Shown piece by piece: positions 34,413 to 43,723 of a stretch of DNA of 64,000 bases. Position 1 is the first letter of the stretch. Each line of letters opens with the position of its first letter. The DNA lies in assembly GCF_008807075.1 (NCBI RefSeq), contig NZ_CP035632.1:930001-994000 (forward strand), written 5' to 3'. The DNA comes from Synechococcus sp. RSCCF101. Its GTDB lineage: Bacteria; Cyanobacteriota; Cyanobacteriia; PCC-6307; Cyanobiaceae. The position numbers were made by a program, and so were the translations under genes. A model generated the notes under the pieces. It was not told the DNA's origin, searched no databases, and saw only the letters and a program-made list of their open reading frames with translations.

Positions 34413-36075
34413 CCGGTTCGGCGGCCTCCCCGGCCCCGTCGACCTCAACCGCCGCAGCGGGCAGTGGCGGCGGCGGCAGCACCGGTGGGGGCGGGGCATC
34501 GGGGTGCAGCACGGGTGCCGGAATCGGCCGCGGCGGCGCGTCGGGTGGACCGGAGGCCTGGGCAGCCGGCAGAAAGCCGGTGGCCGGATCGGGGAAGGAG
34601 ATCTCGGGGGCAGGCGGTGCTTCGGCCTGAGCCTCGGGCTTCTGGATGCGCCCGGCGGGGCCGGGCGCATCCGCCGCTGCGGGCGGCCCGGTGACCATCG
34701 GAGCCCGATCCGGTTCCAGCTCCGATGGAGCCAGCGCTGATGGGGCCAACGTGTCGGCAGCAGCATCGGTGAACCGGGCAGCGACCTCGAGCGGAGGCGG
34801 CAGCGGTGCGACGGCGCCGCTCGGTTCCGGCCGCGGCGGGGCCGCCGACACCGCCGCTGCGGGCACCGCATCCGTTGCGTTCAGACGCCGGGCGATCGGC
34901 TCCACACCGCGCTCCATCACACGGTTCAGGCCGGCGAGGCTCCGGTCCAGCAGGCCCACACCGAGGGCACTCAGGCAGTCGCCGGGTGATCCGCAGGTGG
35001 CGGGGCGGGGCAGGCGTGGGCGCAGGGCCGCCAGCAGGGTTCCCTGCAGCGGGCGGGGCCGCTCCTCCAGGCGGAGCAGATAGGGCACGTGGGCGAAGCT
35101 GGTGGCGCCGCCGCTGATCCAGTTGGCATCGGCCTCGGTGAAGGCCTTGCGGCCGGGCACGATCAGCCGGCTCTTGGAGGCGTGGTCGGGCATGTAGGCC
35201 GCCAGGAAGCCCCGTCGTCTGGCCAGGGAACGGGTCTGATCGAGCGTGAGGCCCTCGCGGCTCATCAGCACCTCCAGCCGGCCGTCCTCGCGCAGGCCCA
35301 TCACCATGCGGATGCGGGGCAGGTGGTAGCGGATCCGCTGGCCCATGCCGGCGCTGTAGGCGCCGCGATAGGTGTCGGGCGGAGCCTCCAGATCGTTGTA
35401 GAGGCTGTGGAGGCCGCCGATGAAGGTGTCGTAGCGGTTCGCCCGCTCCGGGGTGAGTTCGCCGTAGGAGAACACCAGGGCCCCATCCGGCCGGATGGCG
35501 ATGTAGGCCCGCTGGCGGGCGGCGCTGCGGTTGAGGCCGCGCACGATGCGGGAGCCGAGCTTCAGATCGCCCAGGGGGACAGTGAACTCCTCGCCGCCGG
35601 GGCGGATGTGGTTCTCGTACATCGGCCCGGAGACGAAGGCCAGCGCGCCCGTGTCGGCAAAGGCCTCCGGCTCCCGGTCCCAGCCCTCGAAGAGCGACAC
35701 CGCAACCCGTCGCGGATCCAGGTCCAGGGCATAGACCTCGTCGTCGGGGGCATAGCGGAGGGCAGACGCCACAGCTGCCACCGGGCGGACACTGGCCGGA
35801 GCCGCGGCCTCATCGGCCCTGGGGAGCGGGGGCGCCAGCGCCATCAGACCGCCGAGGACCAGGGGCGGGAGGGCGAGCACGACCCAGATCCGTCCCAGTC
35901 CGCCGCTCCTGCGACGGGCGGACGGGCGCCGCACACGGCGGCGGCGGGCTGACGCCGCAGCGGGGCGGGCCTGACCACGGGCGCGGCCGGGGCGGGGCGA
36001 CGCCTGAGCTCGCGACGACGGCGAGGGCCGTGGCGGGGCCGTTCGCCTGCGGCGACGCGGGAGGGTTGAGGTCAC
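34366..36075 (-). CDS. Conserved membrane-anchored protein with proline-rich tail (569 aa)
   Basis: The N-terminus (residues 1-60) is very basic (many RRRR/Pro-Arg stretches), followed by one membrane helix (about 66-85, VVLALPPLVLGGLMALAP). A conserved extracytoplasmic domain follows (about 110-370): SGPMYENHIRPGGEEFTVPLGDLKLG, SYGELTPERANRYDTFIGGLHSLY, SAGMGQRIRYHLPRIRMVMG, GFLAAYMPDHASKSR and DANWISGGATSFAHVPYLL. The last 190 residues are Pro/Ala-rich and probably disordered. I do not recognise a named enzyme family; the domain looks conserved in cyanobacteria. The GTG at 36075 overlaps the stop of the PdeM gene (GTGA), so it is translated with it. Confidence 0.65.
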   Translation of the reverse strand: MTSTLPRRRRRTAPPRPSPSSRAQASPRPGRARGQARPAAASARRRRVRRPSARRRSGGLGRIWVVLALPPLVLGGLMALAPPLPRADEAAAPASVRPVAAVASALRYAPDDEVYALDLDPRRVAVSLFEGWDREPEAFADTGALAFVSGPMYENHIRPGGEEFTVPLGDLKLGSRIVRGLNRSAARQRAYIAIRPDGALVFSYGELTPERANRYDTFIGGLHSLYNDLEAPPDTYRGAYSAGMGQRIRYHLPRIRMVMGLREDGRLEVLMSREGLTLDQTRSLARRRGFLAAYMPDHASKSRLIVPGRKAFTEADANWISGGATSFAHVPYLLRLEERPRPLQGTLLAALRPRLPRPATCGSPGDCLSALGVGLLDRSLAGLNRVMERGVEPIARRLNATDAVPAAAVSAAPPRPEPSGAVAPLPPPLEVAARFTDAAADTLAPSALAPSELEPDRAPMVTGPPAAADAPGPAGRIQKPEAQAEAPPAPEISFPDPATGFLPAAQASGPPDAPPRPIPAPVLHPDAPPPPVLPPPPLPAAAVEVDGAGEAAEPVSRLPSPAPAPHPLG

Positions 36076-36770
36076 CGGCGGCCTGAGGGAGTGCGGGGGC
36101 GCCAGGGCAGCACGCTGCCGTCGGCCACCACCCAGGTGCGCCAACGGTCGCGAGCGGGATGGCCGCCCGTCAAGGCCCCGAAGGACGGCAGGATCAGTGT
36201 TGCCAGCTCCTCGGCGAAGGCGAAGCAGGGCAGGCGCAGACGGTCGGTGCGATCACCCAGTCGCACCACCGGATGCAGGTGACCGCACACCCCCAGCCCG
36301 GCGGCCGCCTGCGGGGGCCGCTGCTGCGGGGGCTGCGGTTCATGGCTCAGCCAGAGGGGTCCCCGCCCGTGGGACGGCTGCGAGCGCAGCCCTTCGAGAT
36401 GGATGCGGCGGTCGTGGTTGCCCTCGATCCAGCAGAGGGGGCAGCCGAGCAGCTCGGGCAGAGCCGCCAGGGTCTGGCGGAGCTCCGGGGTCAGGCCCAG
36501 ACGGCTGTGGAACAGATCGCCGAGCACGATGAGCTCCGAGGGCTGCAGTGCATGGCTGAGGGCGATCAGCGCGTTCAGGGTGGTGCGATCGCCATCACTG
36601 GGGAGGGGAATGCCGTGGGCCTGGAAGGTCTCGGCCTTGCCGAGGTGAAGATCGGCCACCAGCAGGAGTCGCTGCGCGGGATCCCAGAGCGCCCGGTCGC
36701 CCAGCAGCATCAGATCGTGGCCCTGCCAGTCCCAGCGGAGGCCCTCAATCCCCGGGGGCAGGGCGCTCAC
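36072..36770 (-). CDS. pdeM: Ligase-associated metallophosphoesterase (PdeM/MPE type)
   Basis: The 232-residue calcineurin-like phosphoesterase has LVADLHLGKAETFQ (Asp40, His42), VLGDLFHSRLG, IEGNHDRRI, LSHEP and CGHLHP. This motif set, with 'HLGK' after the first Asp-x-His, is typical of the TIGR04123 group encoded with bacterial ATP-dependent DNA ligase. In Pseudomonas putida the homologue is a Mn-dependent phosphodiesterase/DNA endonuclease. The GTG at 36770 overlaps the GST stop and the stop overlaps the next GTG. The proteins encoded at 37-42.7 kb are its likely partners. Confidence 0.9.
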   Translation of the reverse strand: MSALPPGIEGLRWDWQGHDLMLLGDRALWDPAQRLLLVADLHLGKAETFQAHGIPLPSDGDRTTLNALIALSHALQPSELIVLGDLFHSRLGLTPELRQTLAALPELLGCPLCWIEGNHDRRIHLEGLRSQPSHGRGPLWLSHEPQPPQQRPPQAAAGLGVCGHLHPVVRLGDRTDRLRLPCFAFAEELATLILPSFGALTGGHPARDRWRTWVVADGSVLPWRPRTPSGRR

Positions 36771-37411
36771 CGGGCGCCCATGACCCGCTGATGGGCGGGA
36801 CGCGCCCGGGTGGCGGCGATGCAGGCCTGAACCGAGGGGTAGGGGGAGAGATCGAGGTCCGGGAAGAAGAGCGGCAGATAGGCCAGGTGCGACAGCACGG
36901 AGCAGTCGGCCACGCCCCAGCGATCGCCCACGAGCGGGCGATCCGGCTCCAGCAGGGCATCGAGCCGTGTCATCAGGGCGGGGAACTCCCGCTCCTGGTT
37001 GCTGGGCACGAACAGGGCGATCGAGAGGGTGGAGTTGGCGAAGAGCACCCACTGGATTGCCAGGCTGCGCTCGACCGGATCGGCGAAATCGCCGCCGTGG
37101 TTCTCGGCCAGATGCAGCAGGATCGCTCCGTTCTCGAACAGGTGCAGGGGGCCGCCATCCGGCCCCCTGAAGCCGTGGTCGGTGAGGGCGGGCACCTTGG
37201 CGAAGGGATTGATCGCGAGGAAGGGCGGCTGCCTGTGCTCGCCGGCCTTCAGATCCAGCTCATGCCAGTGGTAGGGGATGGCCCGCTCCTCCAGATACCA
37301 GCGGGGCATCGAGGCCCGTGAACGGGGAGCCCCGTGCAGCGTGAGGCCGCTGGGAGCGGGGCCGGAACGGTCTTCGGAGGAGCTCGGCATGGGCGCTGCC
37401 GGGTGGGGCAT
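36767..37411 (-). CDS. Glutathione S-transferase-like protein
   Basis: A 214-residue GST: thioredoxin-like N-domain (TLHGAPRSRASMPRWYLEERAIPYHWHELDLKAGEHRQP, INPFAKVPALTD with the cis-Pro, HLFENGAILLHLAE with SNAIL-like Glu/Asn) and an all-helical C-domain ending VGDRWGVADCSVLSHLAY. The cyanobacterial-type N-terminus has Ser in GAPRSRASM as the possible catalytic residue. It overlaps the PdeM gene by four bases and starts 31 bp after the helicase gene, so it is embedded in the DNA-repair locus. An ATG at 37390 is an alternative start. Confidence 0.87.
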   Translation of the reverse strand: MPHPAAPMPSSSEDRSGPAPSGLTLHGAPRSRASMPRWYLEERAIPYHWHELDLKAGEHRQPPFLAINPFAKVPALTDHGFRGPDGGPLHLFENGAILLHLAENHGGDFADPVERSLAIQWVLFANSTLSIALFVPSNQEREFPALMTRLDALLEPDRPLVGDRWGVADCSVLSHLAYLPLFFPDLDLSPYPSVQACIAATRARPAHQRVMGAR

Positions 37412-37442
37412 GGGAGGCCAGCGAGGCTAGGGAGCCGCTCCC

Positions 37443-39956
37443 TCAGGCCTCGGCCCGCTGGGCTTCGGCCATCAGGCGCTGCACCCGCTCCAGAACGCTC
37501 TCGTTGCTCATGCGGTTGTTGAGCCGCTCCACCAGCAGCGGGAACGCCAGGGGGCCGGGCCGGGGCGTGCGCTCGTGCCTCACCGTGCAGCGGCCGAGGC
37601 GGCCGAGGGCCTCCCGCAGGCGGGGCAGTTCCAGCTGCTCCTCCAGCACCTCCCGCCTGGCCTGAGCCAGCAGCCGGTTGCCGGGTTCATGGCGCTGGAA
37701 CACATCGAACAGCAGGGCAGAGCTGATCTGGAGCTGACCGGCACTGCGGTTCTGGCCCGGGTAGCCGCTCTGGATCAGGCCGGCGATCTGGGCGATGGCC
37801 CGGAAGCGCCGCCGGCAGAGTTCCGAGAGGTTGAGGGCCTGCTCCAGATCGGATTCGAGTGAGCCGGGATCCAGCAGGTCCTCAAGGGCGCTCTCCACCA
37901 GCTCGGCCATCGGGTAGCCGCGGGGCGCGAGCAGCTCGAAGCCGTAATCGTTCACCGAGACGGTGAGAGTGCCCCGCTCCAGGCGCGTCAGCCGGGCGGA
38001 CCAGAGGAACCCGAGTCCCTCGTGCACGAAGCGCCCCTCGAACGGATAGGCGTAGAGATGCACCCCTTCCCGCGTGCGGCAGGTCTCGATCAGCAGCTCG
38101 CCGAGCCGCGGCAGACGGGAGAGGTCCTGCTGCCGCTCCAGCAGCGGCGCCAGGGCCTGCAGCTCCGGCGTGTCCAGCTCGCCGCGGGCGGCCCGGTCCA
38201 CCTCACGCCGCAGGTGCTCGGTCAGCAGGGATGAGAGCGCCATCTGACCGCCGGCCCAGGCCGGCACGGTGCGGGTGCGTCGGGTGCTGCTCTTCACATG
38301 GGCCGTCATGTCGCGCAGCCGCACGAACTCCAGCTGCCGGCCGGCGAAGAAGAAGACGTCGCCGGGTTTGAGCTGACCGATGAAGGTCTCCTCCACATGG
38401 CCGAGCACCGACCCCCGCACGAAACGCACGGTGATCGCCGGGGCCGCGGTGATCGTGCCGATGTTGAGGCGGTGCAGGCGCGCGATGGCCTGCTCCCGGA
38501 CCCGCAGCCGTTCAGCGCCGCCCCCATCGCGCTGGCGCTCCAGCTTCCGGTAGCGGGGATAGGCCGCCAGGCAGGCGCCGCCACTCTCGAGAAACTCCAG
38601 GGCCCAGACCCACTCCGCATCGCTGAGATGGCGGTAGCTCCAGGAGCGACGCACCGCCGCCAGGGCGGGACCGGGCTCGAACCCGGGTCCGCAGGCCAGG
38701 CTGGTGAGGTGCTGCAGCAGCACATCCAGAGGCGCCTGCGGCGGACGGCGCTCCTCCACCAGACCCTCGGCCAGGCCGCGGCGCACGGCACTGACCTCCA
38801 GCAGCTCCAGGGCGTTGGTGGGCATGAACAGCACCTGGGAGGTTCCGCCGGGGGTGTGGGCCGAGCGGCCGGCCCGCTGCAGCAGGCGGGCCAGGTTCTT
38901 GGGGCTGCCGATCTGCACCACCTGCTGAACAGGCTGGAAATCGACCCCCAGATCCAGGGAGCTGGTGCACACCACCCATCGGATCGAGCCGTTCTTGACT
39001 CCGGCCTCGATCGCCTCCCTCTCGCCGCGATCGATGGCGCTGTGGTGCAGCGCCAGCTGATCCTCCATCTCGGGGCAGGCGAAGCGCAGGCACTGCTGCC
39101 AGCGTTCCGATTGATTGCGGGTGTTGGTGAACAGCAGGGTGCTCACATCGGGCCGCAGCGCCCCCACCAGCTCCTCGTACATGCGCAGCCCGAGATGACC
39201 GGCCCAGGGAAAGCCGTCGATGCTCTCCGGCAGCAGGCTGCGGATCTCGGTGGCGCGCTCCGGTGCGCCGCCGATCAACACGGGCTCCGAGCCCAGACCC
39301 AGGGCGTGCCGGGCCGCCTCCTCCAGGTTGCCGATCGTGGCGCTGATGGCCCAGGTGCGCAGTTGCGGACGCTGCTGCCTGAGCCAGCTGAGGCAGAGCT
39401 CGCACTGGATGCCGCGTTTGCTGCCGAGCAGCTCATGCCATTCGTCGAGGATCACCGACTCCAGACCGGCGAAGAGCTGCTCGGCGCGGGGGTTGGCCAG
39501 CAGCAGAGAGAGGGACTCCGGCGTGGTGATGAGGATGTGGGGCGGGCTGCTCAGCTGACGGCTGCGCTGGCTGCTGCTCGTGTCGCCGTTGCGGATGGCC
39601 ACGCGGAGCGGCCAGCCCATGGCCTCGATCGGTTCCCGGATCGCCAGGGCCAGGTCGCGGCTGAGGGCCCGCAGCGGAGTGAGGTAGACCAGCCGCAGGC
39701 CGGGACGGGCCGGGTCGTCCGCGAGCATGCTGGCGATCGGGCCCATCACGGCGGCGTAGGTCTTGCCCGAGCCGGTGGGCACCTGAATCAGACCCTCGCG
39801 GCCCGCCAGCTCCGCCTGCCAGGCGCGGCGCTGGAACGGCATCGGCGTCCATCCCCGGGTGGCGAACCAGGCCTCGATCGGGCCCAGCCTGGGATCCGCG
39901 GCGCCGGCCTCCGCGTCGGCGCGCATCGGGAGGGTTCCGGGAGCGGGTTGCGTCAT
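37443..39956 (-). CDS. Ligase-associated DEXH-box DNA helicase (Lhr type)
   Basis: The 837-residue superfamily 2 helicase matches the TIGR04121 (Lhr-Core) group. Walker A is VPTGSGKTY (residues 59-67), motif Ia YLTPLRALSRDLA, motif II DEWHEL, motif III WAISATIGN, motif IV LLFTNTRNQSERW, motif V TSSLDLGVDF, motif VI QRAGRSAHTPG, and then the Lhr-specific winged-helix/WYL-like C-terminal half (HVKSSTRRTRTVPAWAGGQMALSS). In Pseudomonas putida Lhr-Core is a 3'-5' ssDNA translocase. The ATG at 39956 overlaps the ligase stop (ATGA). Confidence 0.94.
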   Translation of the reverse strand: MTQPAPGTLPMRADAEAGAADPRLGPIEAWFATRGWTPMPFQRRAWQAELAGREGLIQVPTGSGKTYAAVMGPIASMLADDPARPGLRLVYLTPLRALSRDLALAIREPIEAMGWPLRVAIRNGDTSSSQRSRQLSSPPHILITTPESLSLLLANPRAEQLFAGLESVILDEWHELLGSKRGIQCELCLSWLRQQRPQLRTWAISATIGNLEEAARHALGLGSEPVLIGGAPERATEIRSLLPESIDGFPWAGHLGLRMYEELVGALRPDVSTLLFTNTRNQSERWQQCLRFACPEMEDQLALHHSAIDRGEREAIEAGVKNGSIRWVVCTSSLDLGVDFQPVQQVVQIGSPKNLARLLQRAGRSAHTPGGTSQVLFMPTNALELLEVSAVRRGLAEGLVEERRPPQAPLDVLLQHLTSLACGPGFEPGPALAAVRRSWSYRHLSDAEWVWALEFLESGGACLAAYPRYRKLERQRDGGGAERLRVREQAIARLHRLNIGTITAAPAITVRFVRGSVLGHVEETFIGQLKPGDVFFFAGRQLEFVRLRDMTAHVKSSTRRTRTVPAWAGGQMALSSLLTEHLRREVDRAARGELDTPELQALAPLLERQQDLSRLPRLGELLIETCRTREGVHLYAYPFEGRFVHEGLGFLWSARLTRLERGTLTVSVNDYGFELLAPRGYPMAELVESALEDLLDPGSLESDLEQALNLSELCRRRFRAIAQIAGLIQSGYPGQNRSAGQLQISSALLFDVFQRHEPGNRLLAQARREVLEEQLELPRLREALGRLGRCTVRHERTPRPGPLAFPLLVERLNNRMSNESVLERVQRLMAEAQRAEA

Positions 39957-41674
39957 GGGTGGGAGGTTCCCATCAGCGCCTGCGCGGCCTGGAGGCAATC
40001 GGCCTCCTCAGCCGGCTTCTCGTGCCGCCAGCGCAGGATGCGGGGGAAGCGGACGGCCAGACCGCACTTGTGCCGGCTGGAGGGATGGATGCCCTCGAAG
40101 CCCAGCTCGAAGACCAGCTCCGGACTCACCGAGCGGGCGGGACCGAAGCGATCGATCGTGTGGCGGCGGATCCAGCGGTCCAGCTGCTCGATCTCGGCCT
40201 GATCCAGACCGGAGTAGGCCTTGGCGAAGGTCACCAGGCGCCGATCTCCGGATTCGTGCCCGGGCCGGTCCCACAGGGCGAAGGTGTAGTCGGTGAAGAG
40301 GTTGGCGCGGCGGCCGCTGCCGGCCTGTGCATAGAGCAGCACCGCATCCAGGGTCATCGGCTCGAGCTTGTGCTTCCACCAGTGGCCGCGGCGGCGGCCG
40401 GCCAGATAGGGCGAATCGATCCGCTTCAGCATCAGCCCCTCCGCGCCGAGGTCGCGCGCGGCCTCCCGGAGCGTGTCGAGCTGGTCCCAGGCCTCCAGCG
40501 GCCAGCCGGGACTCAGCCGCAACCGGCGAAGGCAGCGATCGCGCTCGTTCCGGCTGATGGCCTCCACCACGGCGTTCAGCGCCTCCCGGCGCTGCTGCAG
40601 CGGCTGCTGGCGCCGGTCCTCACCGCCCTGCTCGAGCAGGTCGTAGGCGACGAAGCAGGCGGGCAGCTCGCGCTGCAGTGCGGCATCGACCCGCTTGCGC
40701 CCCAGACGGCGCTGCAGGCTGGCGAAGCCCCGGGGGCGCTCCTCGCCGGCGGCCCAGACCATCACCTCCCCGTCGAGCACGGTGCCCGCCGGCAAGGCCT
40801 CCGCCATCGCCTCCAGTTCCGGGAAGGCCTCGTTGATCAACTCCTCGCCGCGGCTCCACAGGCAGATGGCCCCGGACCGGCGCACCAGCTGACCCCGGAT
40901 GCCATCCCACTTCCACTCGAGCCACCAGTGCTGCGGCGGCGTGTCCGTCAGGGCAGCCGGATCGAGGGGACTCGCCAGAAAGAACGGGTACGGCCGGCCG
41001 CCGGTGGCCTCCTCTCCGGCTCCGGCCGGGGCCACCAGCGCCGCAAAGCGGCCGGCGGAGGGATCGAAGCCCCCCATCAGTCGCTGCAGCACGAGCGTCT
41101 CCTCCAGGGAGAAGGCCCGGGCGATGGCCCGGGCCACCAGCCCGGAGGAGACCCCCACCCGGAATCCACCGCTGAGCAACTTGTTGATCAGAAAGTGATC
41201 GCCCCGGGGCAGAGCCGTCCAGAGGGCCACCAGCGCATCGGCCTGCTCCTCTCCCTCGAGGGCGGCCAACTGCGGCAGCGCCACCTCCATCCACCAGTGC
41301 AGAGGCCGGCGGGCGAGGGCGTCCGGCTCCGGGGAGACGAGCCAATCCGGCAGGGCGGCCACCCGCCCGCCAGGCTCCGGCCCCGGGGGGACGCTCACCT
41401 GCGGCCAGAGCAGGGCGATCGTTTCGGCGGAATCGCCCACATGGGCATGGCAGTCGTCGATGAGCCATGCCGGCAGCCCCGATCGCTCCCGCAGCACCTC
41501 CCGCAGACGCCGGCCGGTGATCAGGCGCCGGCGGCGTCGGCCCAGCAGCAGGGCCACCGCCCAAGCGGCGTCCGCGGCCGGGGTGGTCGCCAGATGTGCA
41601 GCCAGCGCCTCCACCTTGGCTCGGGTGCCCGTCACGCCATCGAGCGCGTCGAACAGGGTCCGGAAGGATCTCAT
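39953..41674 (-). CDS. ATP-dependent DNA ligase (ligase-associated repair locus)
   Basis: A 573-residue ATP-dependent ligase. An N-terminal DNA-binding domain (about 1-210, FLINKLLSGGFRVGVSSGLVARAIA) precedes the nucleotidyltransferase domain with motif I LEWKWDGIRGQLV (adenylated Lys255), motif III FPELEAM..LPAGTVLDGEVM, motif IV CFVAYDLLE, motif V EGLMLKR and HWWKHKLEPM, then an OB domain to SVSPELVFELGFEGIHPSSRHKCGL. This matches TIGR04120. Cyanobacteria normally rely on an NAD-dependent LigA, so this is an accessory repair ligase. Its stop overlaps the helicase start. Confidence 0.95.
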   Translation of the reverse strand: MRSFRTLFDALDGVTGTRAKVEALAAHLATTPAADAAWAVALLLGRRRRRLITGRRLREVLRERSGLPAWLIDDCHAHVGDSAETIALLWPQVSVPPGPEPGGRVAALPDWLVSPEPDALARRPLHWWMEVALPQLAALEGEEQADALVALWTALPRGDHFLINKLLSGGFRVGVSSGLVARAIARAFSLEETLVLQRLMGGFDPSAGRFAALVAPAGAGEEATGGRPYPFFLASPLDPAALTDTPPQHWWLEWKWDGIRGQLVRRSGAICLWSRGEELINEAFPELEAMAEALPAGTVLDGEVMVWAAGEERPRGFASLQRRLGRKRVDAALQRELPACFVAYDLLEQGGEDRRQQPLQQRREALNAVVEAISRNERDRCLRRLRLSPGWPLEAWDQLDTLREAARDLGAEGLMLKRIDSPYLAGRRRGHWWKHKLEPMTLDAVLLYAQAGSGRRANLFTDYTFALWDRPGHESGDRRLVTFAKAYSGLDQAEIEQLDRWIRRHTIDRFGPARSVSPELVFELGFEGIHPSSRHKCGLAVRFPRILRWRHEKPAEEADCLQAAQALMGTSHP

Positions 41675-41707
41675 CGCCCTCTCACCACGCCGGGCTCGCC
41701 ACGCTGC

Positions 41708-42703
41708 TCATGCCTCGGCGTCTCCCTCGAACAGGGTGGCCAGCGGCTCGGCCCGAATGCCCTCCTGCTCCCGCAGGTAGCGGGCCAGCACATCGCTCTG
41801 GCCATGGGTCAGGAACACCCGCTGCGCCCCCGACTCCTTCACCGTGCGCAGCAGACCGTTCCAGTCGGCATGGTCGCTGAGGACGAAGCCCCGTTCATAA
41901 CCGCGCCGCCGCCGGGCACCCCGCACGGCCATCCAGCCGGAGGCGAAGGCGGTCTGAGGCGAACGGAAGCGTTTCATCCAGGGCGAGCGGTGGGCGGAGG
42001 GCGGGGCCAGCACCAGGCGCCCCGCCAGCGACTCGGCTCTCGGCAGGGCGCTCACGGGTCGGGTGGGGAGCATGGGCACCTCGGCCTCGCGATAGCTGCG
42101 GCAGATGGCCTCCGGGGCGCCATGCAGCAGCACCTCCTCCTCCAGCCCCAGCGCCCTCAGCTCCGCCAGCAGGCGCTGGGCCTTGCCGAAGGCGTAGCAG
42201 AAGAGAATCGAGGCGCGTGATCGATCACCCTGCCACCAGGAGACGATCTCCTCCGCCAGCTCCCGCCCGCTGCGCCAGCGGTAGATCGGCAGCGCGAAGG
42301 TGGCCTCGCTGATGAGCACATCACAGGACACCACCTCGAACGGTTGGCAGCTGGGATCGGGATCGCGCTTGTAGTCGCCGCTCAGCACCCAGACCTCCCC
42401 ATCGGCCTCCAGACGGATCTGGGCGGAACCCAGCACATGTCCGGCCGGATGAAACGACACCCAGGCCTGATGCAGCCGGAAGGGTTCGCCGTAGGCCACG
42501 GGGGTCAGCCGGATGTCGCGCCCCAGCCGCTGCCGGAGCACGCCCTCACCGCTGGCCTCGGCCCAGTAGTGGCCGCAACCCGGCCTGGCGTGATCGGAAT
42601 GGGCATGAGTGATCAGGGCTCTGGGCACCGGACGCCAGGGATCCAGCCAGGCCCGGGCCGCGGGGCAATAGAGGCCCTCAGGGGTCCGTTCGATCAGGGC
42701 CAT
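41708..42703 (-). CDS. Ligase-associated metallo-beta-lactamase exonuclease
   Basis: A 331-residue metallo-beta-lactamase/beta-CASP-like nuclease of the TIGR04122 group. The metal-binding motif 2 ITHAHSDHARPG (His33, His35, Asp37, His38) is intact, with AGHVLGSAQIRLE, the LSGDYKRDPDPSC block and FVLSDHADWNGLL (motif C region). Related to SNM1/Artemis-type nucleases and suited to trimming DNA ends before ligation. It is the first gene of the repair locus, 33 bp upstream of the ligase, and begins 24 bp after nadA's stop on the same strand. Confidence 0.93.
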   Translation of the reverse strand: MALIERTPEGLYCPAARAWLDPWRPVPRALITHAHSDHARPGCGHYWAEASGEGVLRQRLGRDIRLTPVAYGEPFRLHQAWVSFHPAGHVLGSAQIRLEADGEVWVLSGDYKRDPDPSCQPFEVVSCDVLISEATFALPIYRWRSGRELAEEIVSWWQGDRSRASILFCYAFGKAQRLLAELRALGLEEEVLLHGAPEAICRSYREAEVPMLPTRPVSALPRAESLAGRLVLAPPSAHRSPWMKRFRSPQTAFASGWMAVRGARRRRGYERGFVLSDHADWNGLLRTVKESGAQRVFLTHGQSDVLARYLREQEGIRAEPLATLFEGDAEA

Positions 42704-42727
42704 GGACCGCTCACGCTCCGCCTGGAC

Positions 42728-43723
42728 TCAGCGGCTCATGGCGAGCATGCGTTCGATCGGCCGCAGCGCCTGCTGACGGATGGTTTCATCGAGTTCGATC
42801 CTGGGCTCGAGTGTGGCCAGGCAGCTCCAGAGCTTCTCGAGCGTGTTCAGGCGCATGTAGGGGCAGGCATTGCAGCTGCAGCCGTCGGTGCCGGGCACCG
42901 GCAGGAAGGACTTCTGGGGCAGGCGCCGTTCCATCTGATGCAGGATGCCGGGCTCGGTCAGCACGATGAAGCAGCTGGCCGGGCTCGTCTCGGCATGGCT
43001 GAGAAGGCGGCTGGTGGATCCGATGAAATCGGCGTGGTCCAGCAGCGGCTCGACGCACTCGGGATGGGCGATCACCTCCGCATCGGGGTGACGGGCCATC
43101 AGCCGCAGCAGCGCCTCCTCGCTGAAGGTCTCGTGCACCACGCAGCGGCCGGGCCAGAGCGTGAGGGATCGGCCGCTCTGCCGCTCGACCCAGCGGCCCA
43201 GGTTGCGGTCCGGGGCGAACAGGATCGGGCGATCCTCCGGCAGCTGGCGGACCAGATCCACAGCGTTGCTGCTGGTGCAGATCAGGTCGCTCTGGGCCTT
43301 CACCGCCGCCGTGCAGTTGATGTAGCTCACCACCTGATGATCGGGGTGGCGGGCGCGGAAGGCGGCGAAGTCGTCGGCGGGGCAGTCATCCGCCAGGGAG
43401 CAGCCGGCATCGGCATCCGGCAGCAGCACGATCCGGTCGGGATTGAGGATCTTGGCGGTCTCCGCCATGAAGTGAACGCCGCAGAAGACGATCACCTCCG
43501 CGTCGGTGCTGGCCGCACGGCGGGCGAGCTCCAGAGAATCGCCGATCACATCGGCGATGTCCTGGATCTCCGGCTCCTGGTAGTAGTGAGCCAGGATCAC
43601 CGCGTTGCGTTCGCGCCGAAGAGCGTTGATCGCGGCGGTGAGCTCGGCGGCGGGCGGCGGGACGGGACTGGGGGCGACCGCCGGGGCGATGGCGTCGACG
43701 GATCGTGTGGGCCGAGCGCTCAA
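42728..43723 (-). CDS. nadA: Quinolinate synthase A
   Basis: NadA condenses iminoaspartate with DHAP to quinolinate in NAD synthesis, using a [4Fe-4S] cluster. The 331-residue protein shows [51 protein letters not shown], and the three cluster ligands Cys137 (INCTAAVKA), Cys223 (HPECVEP) and Cys287 ([15 protein letters not shown]). ATG 43723 gives a polar 25-residue leader before the fold; a GTG at 43699 is an alternative. NAD supply next to a repair ligase is probably coincidental, since that ligase uses ATP. Confidence 0.95.
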   Translation of the reverse strand: MSARPTRSVDAIAPAVAPSPVPPPAAELTAAINALRRERNAVILAHYYQEPEIQDIADVIGDSLELARRAASTDAEVIVFCGVHFMAETAKILNPDRIVLLPDADAGCSLADDCPADDFAAFRARHPDHQVVSYINCTAAVKAQSDLICTSSNAVDLVRQLPEDRPILFAPDRNLGRWVERQSGRSLTLWPGRCVVHETFSEEALLRLMARHPDAEVIAHPECVEPLLDHADFIGSTSRLLSHAETSPASCFIVLTEPGILHQMERRLPQKSFLPVPGTDGCSCNACPYMRLNTLEKLWSCLATLEPRIELDETIRQQALRPIERMLAMSR

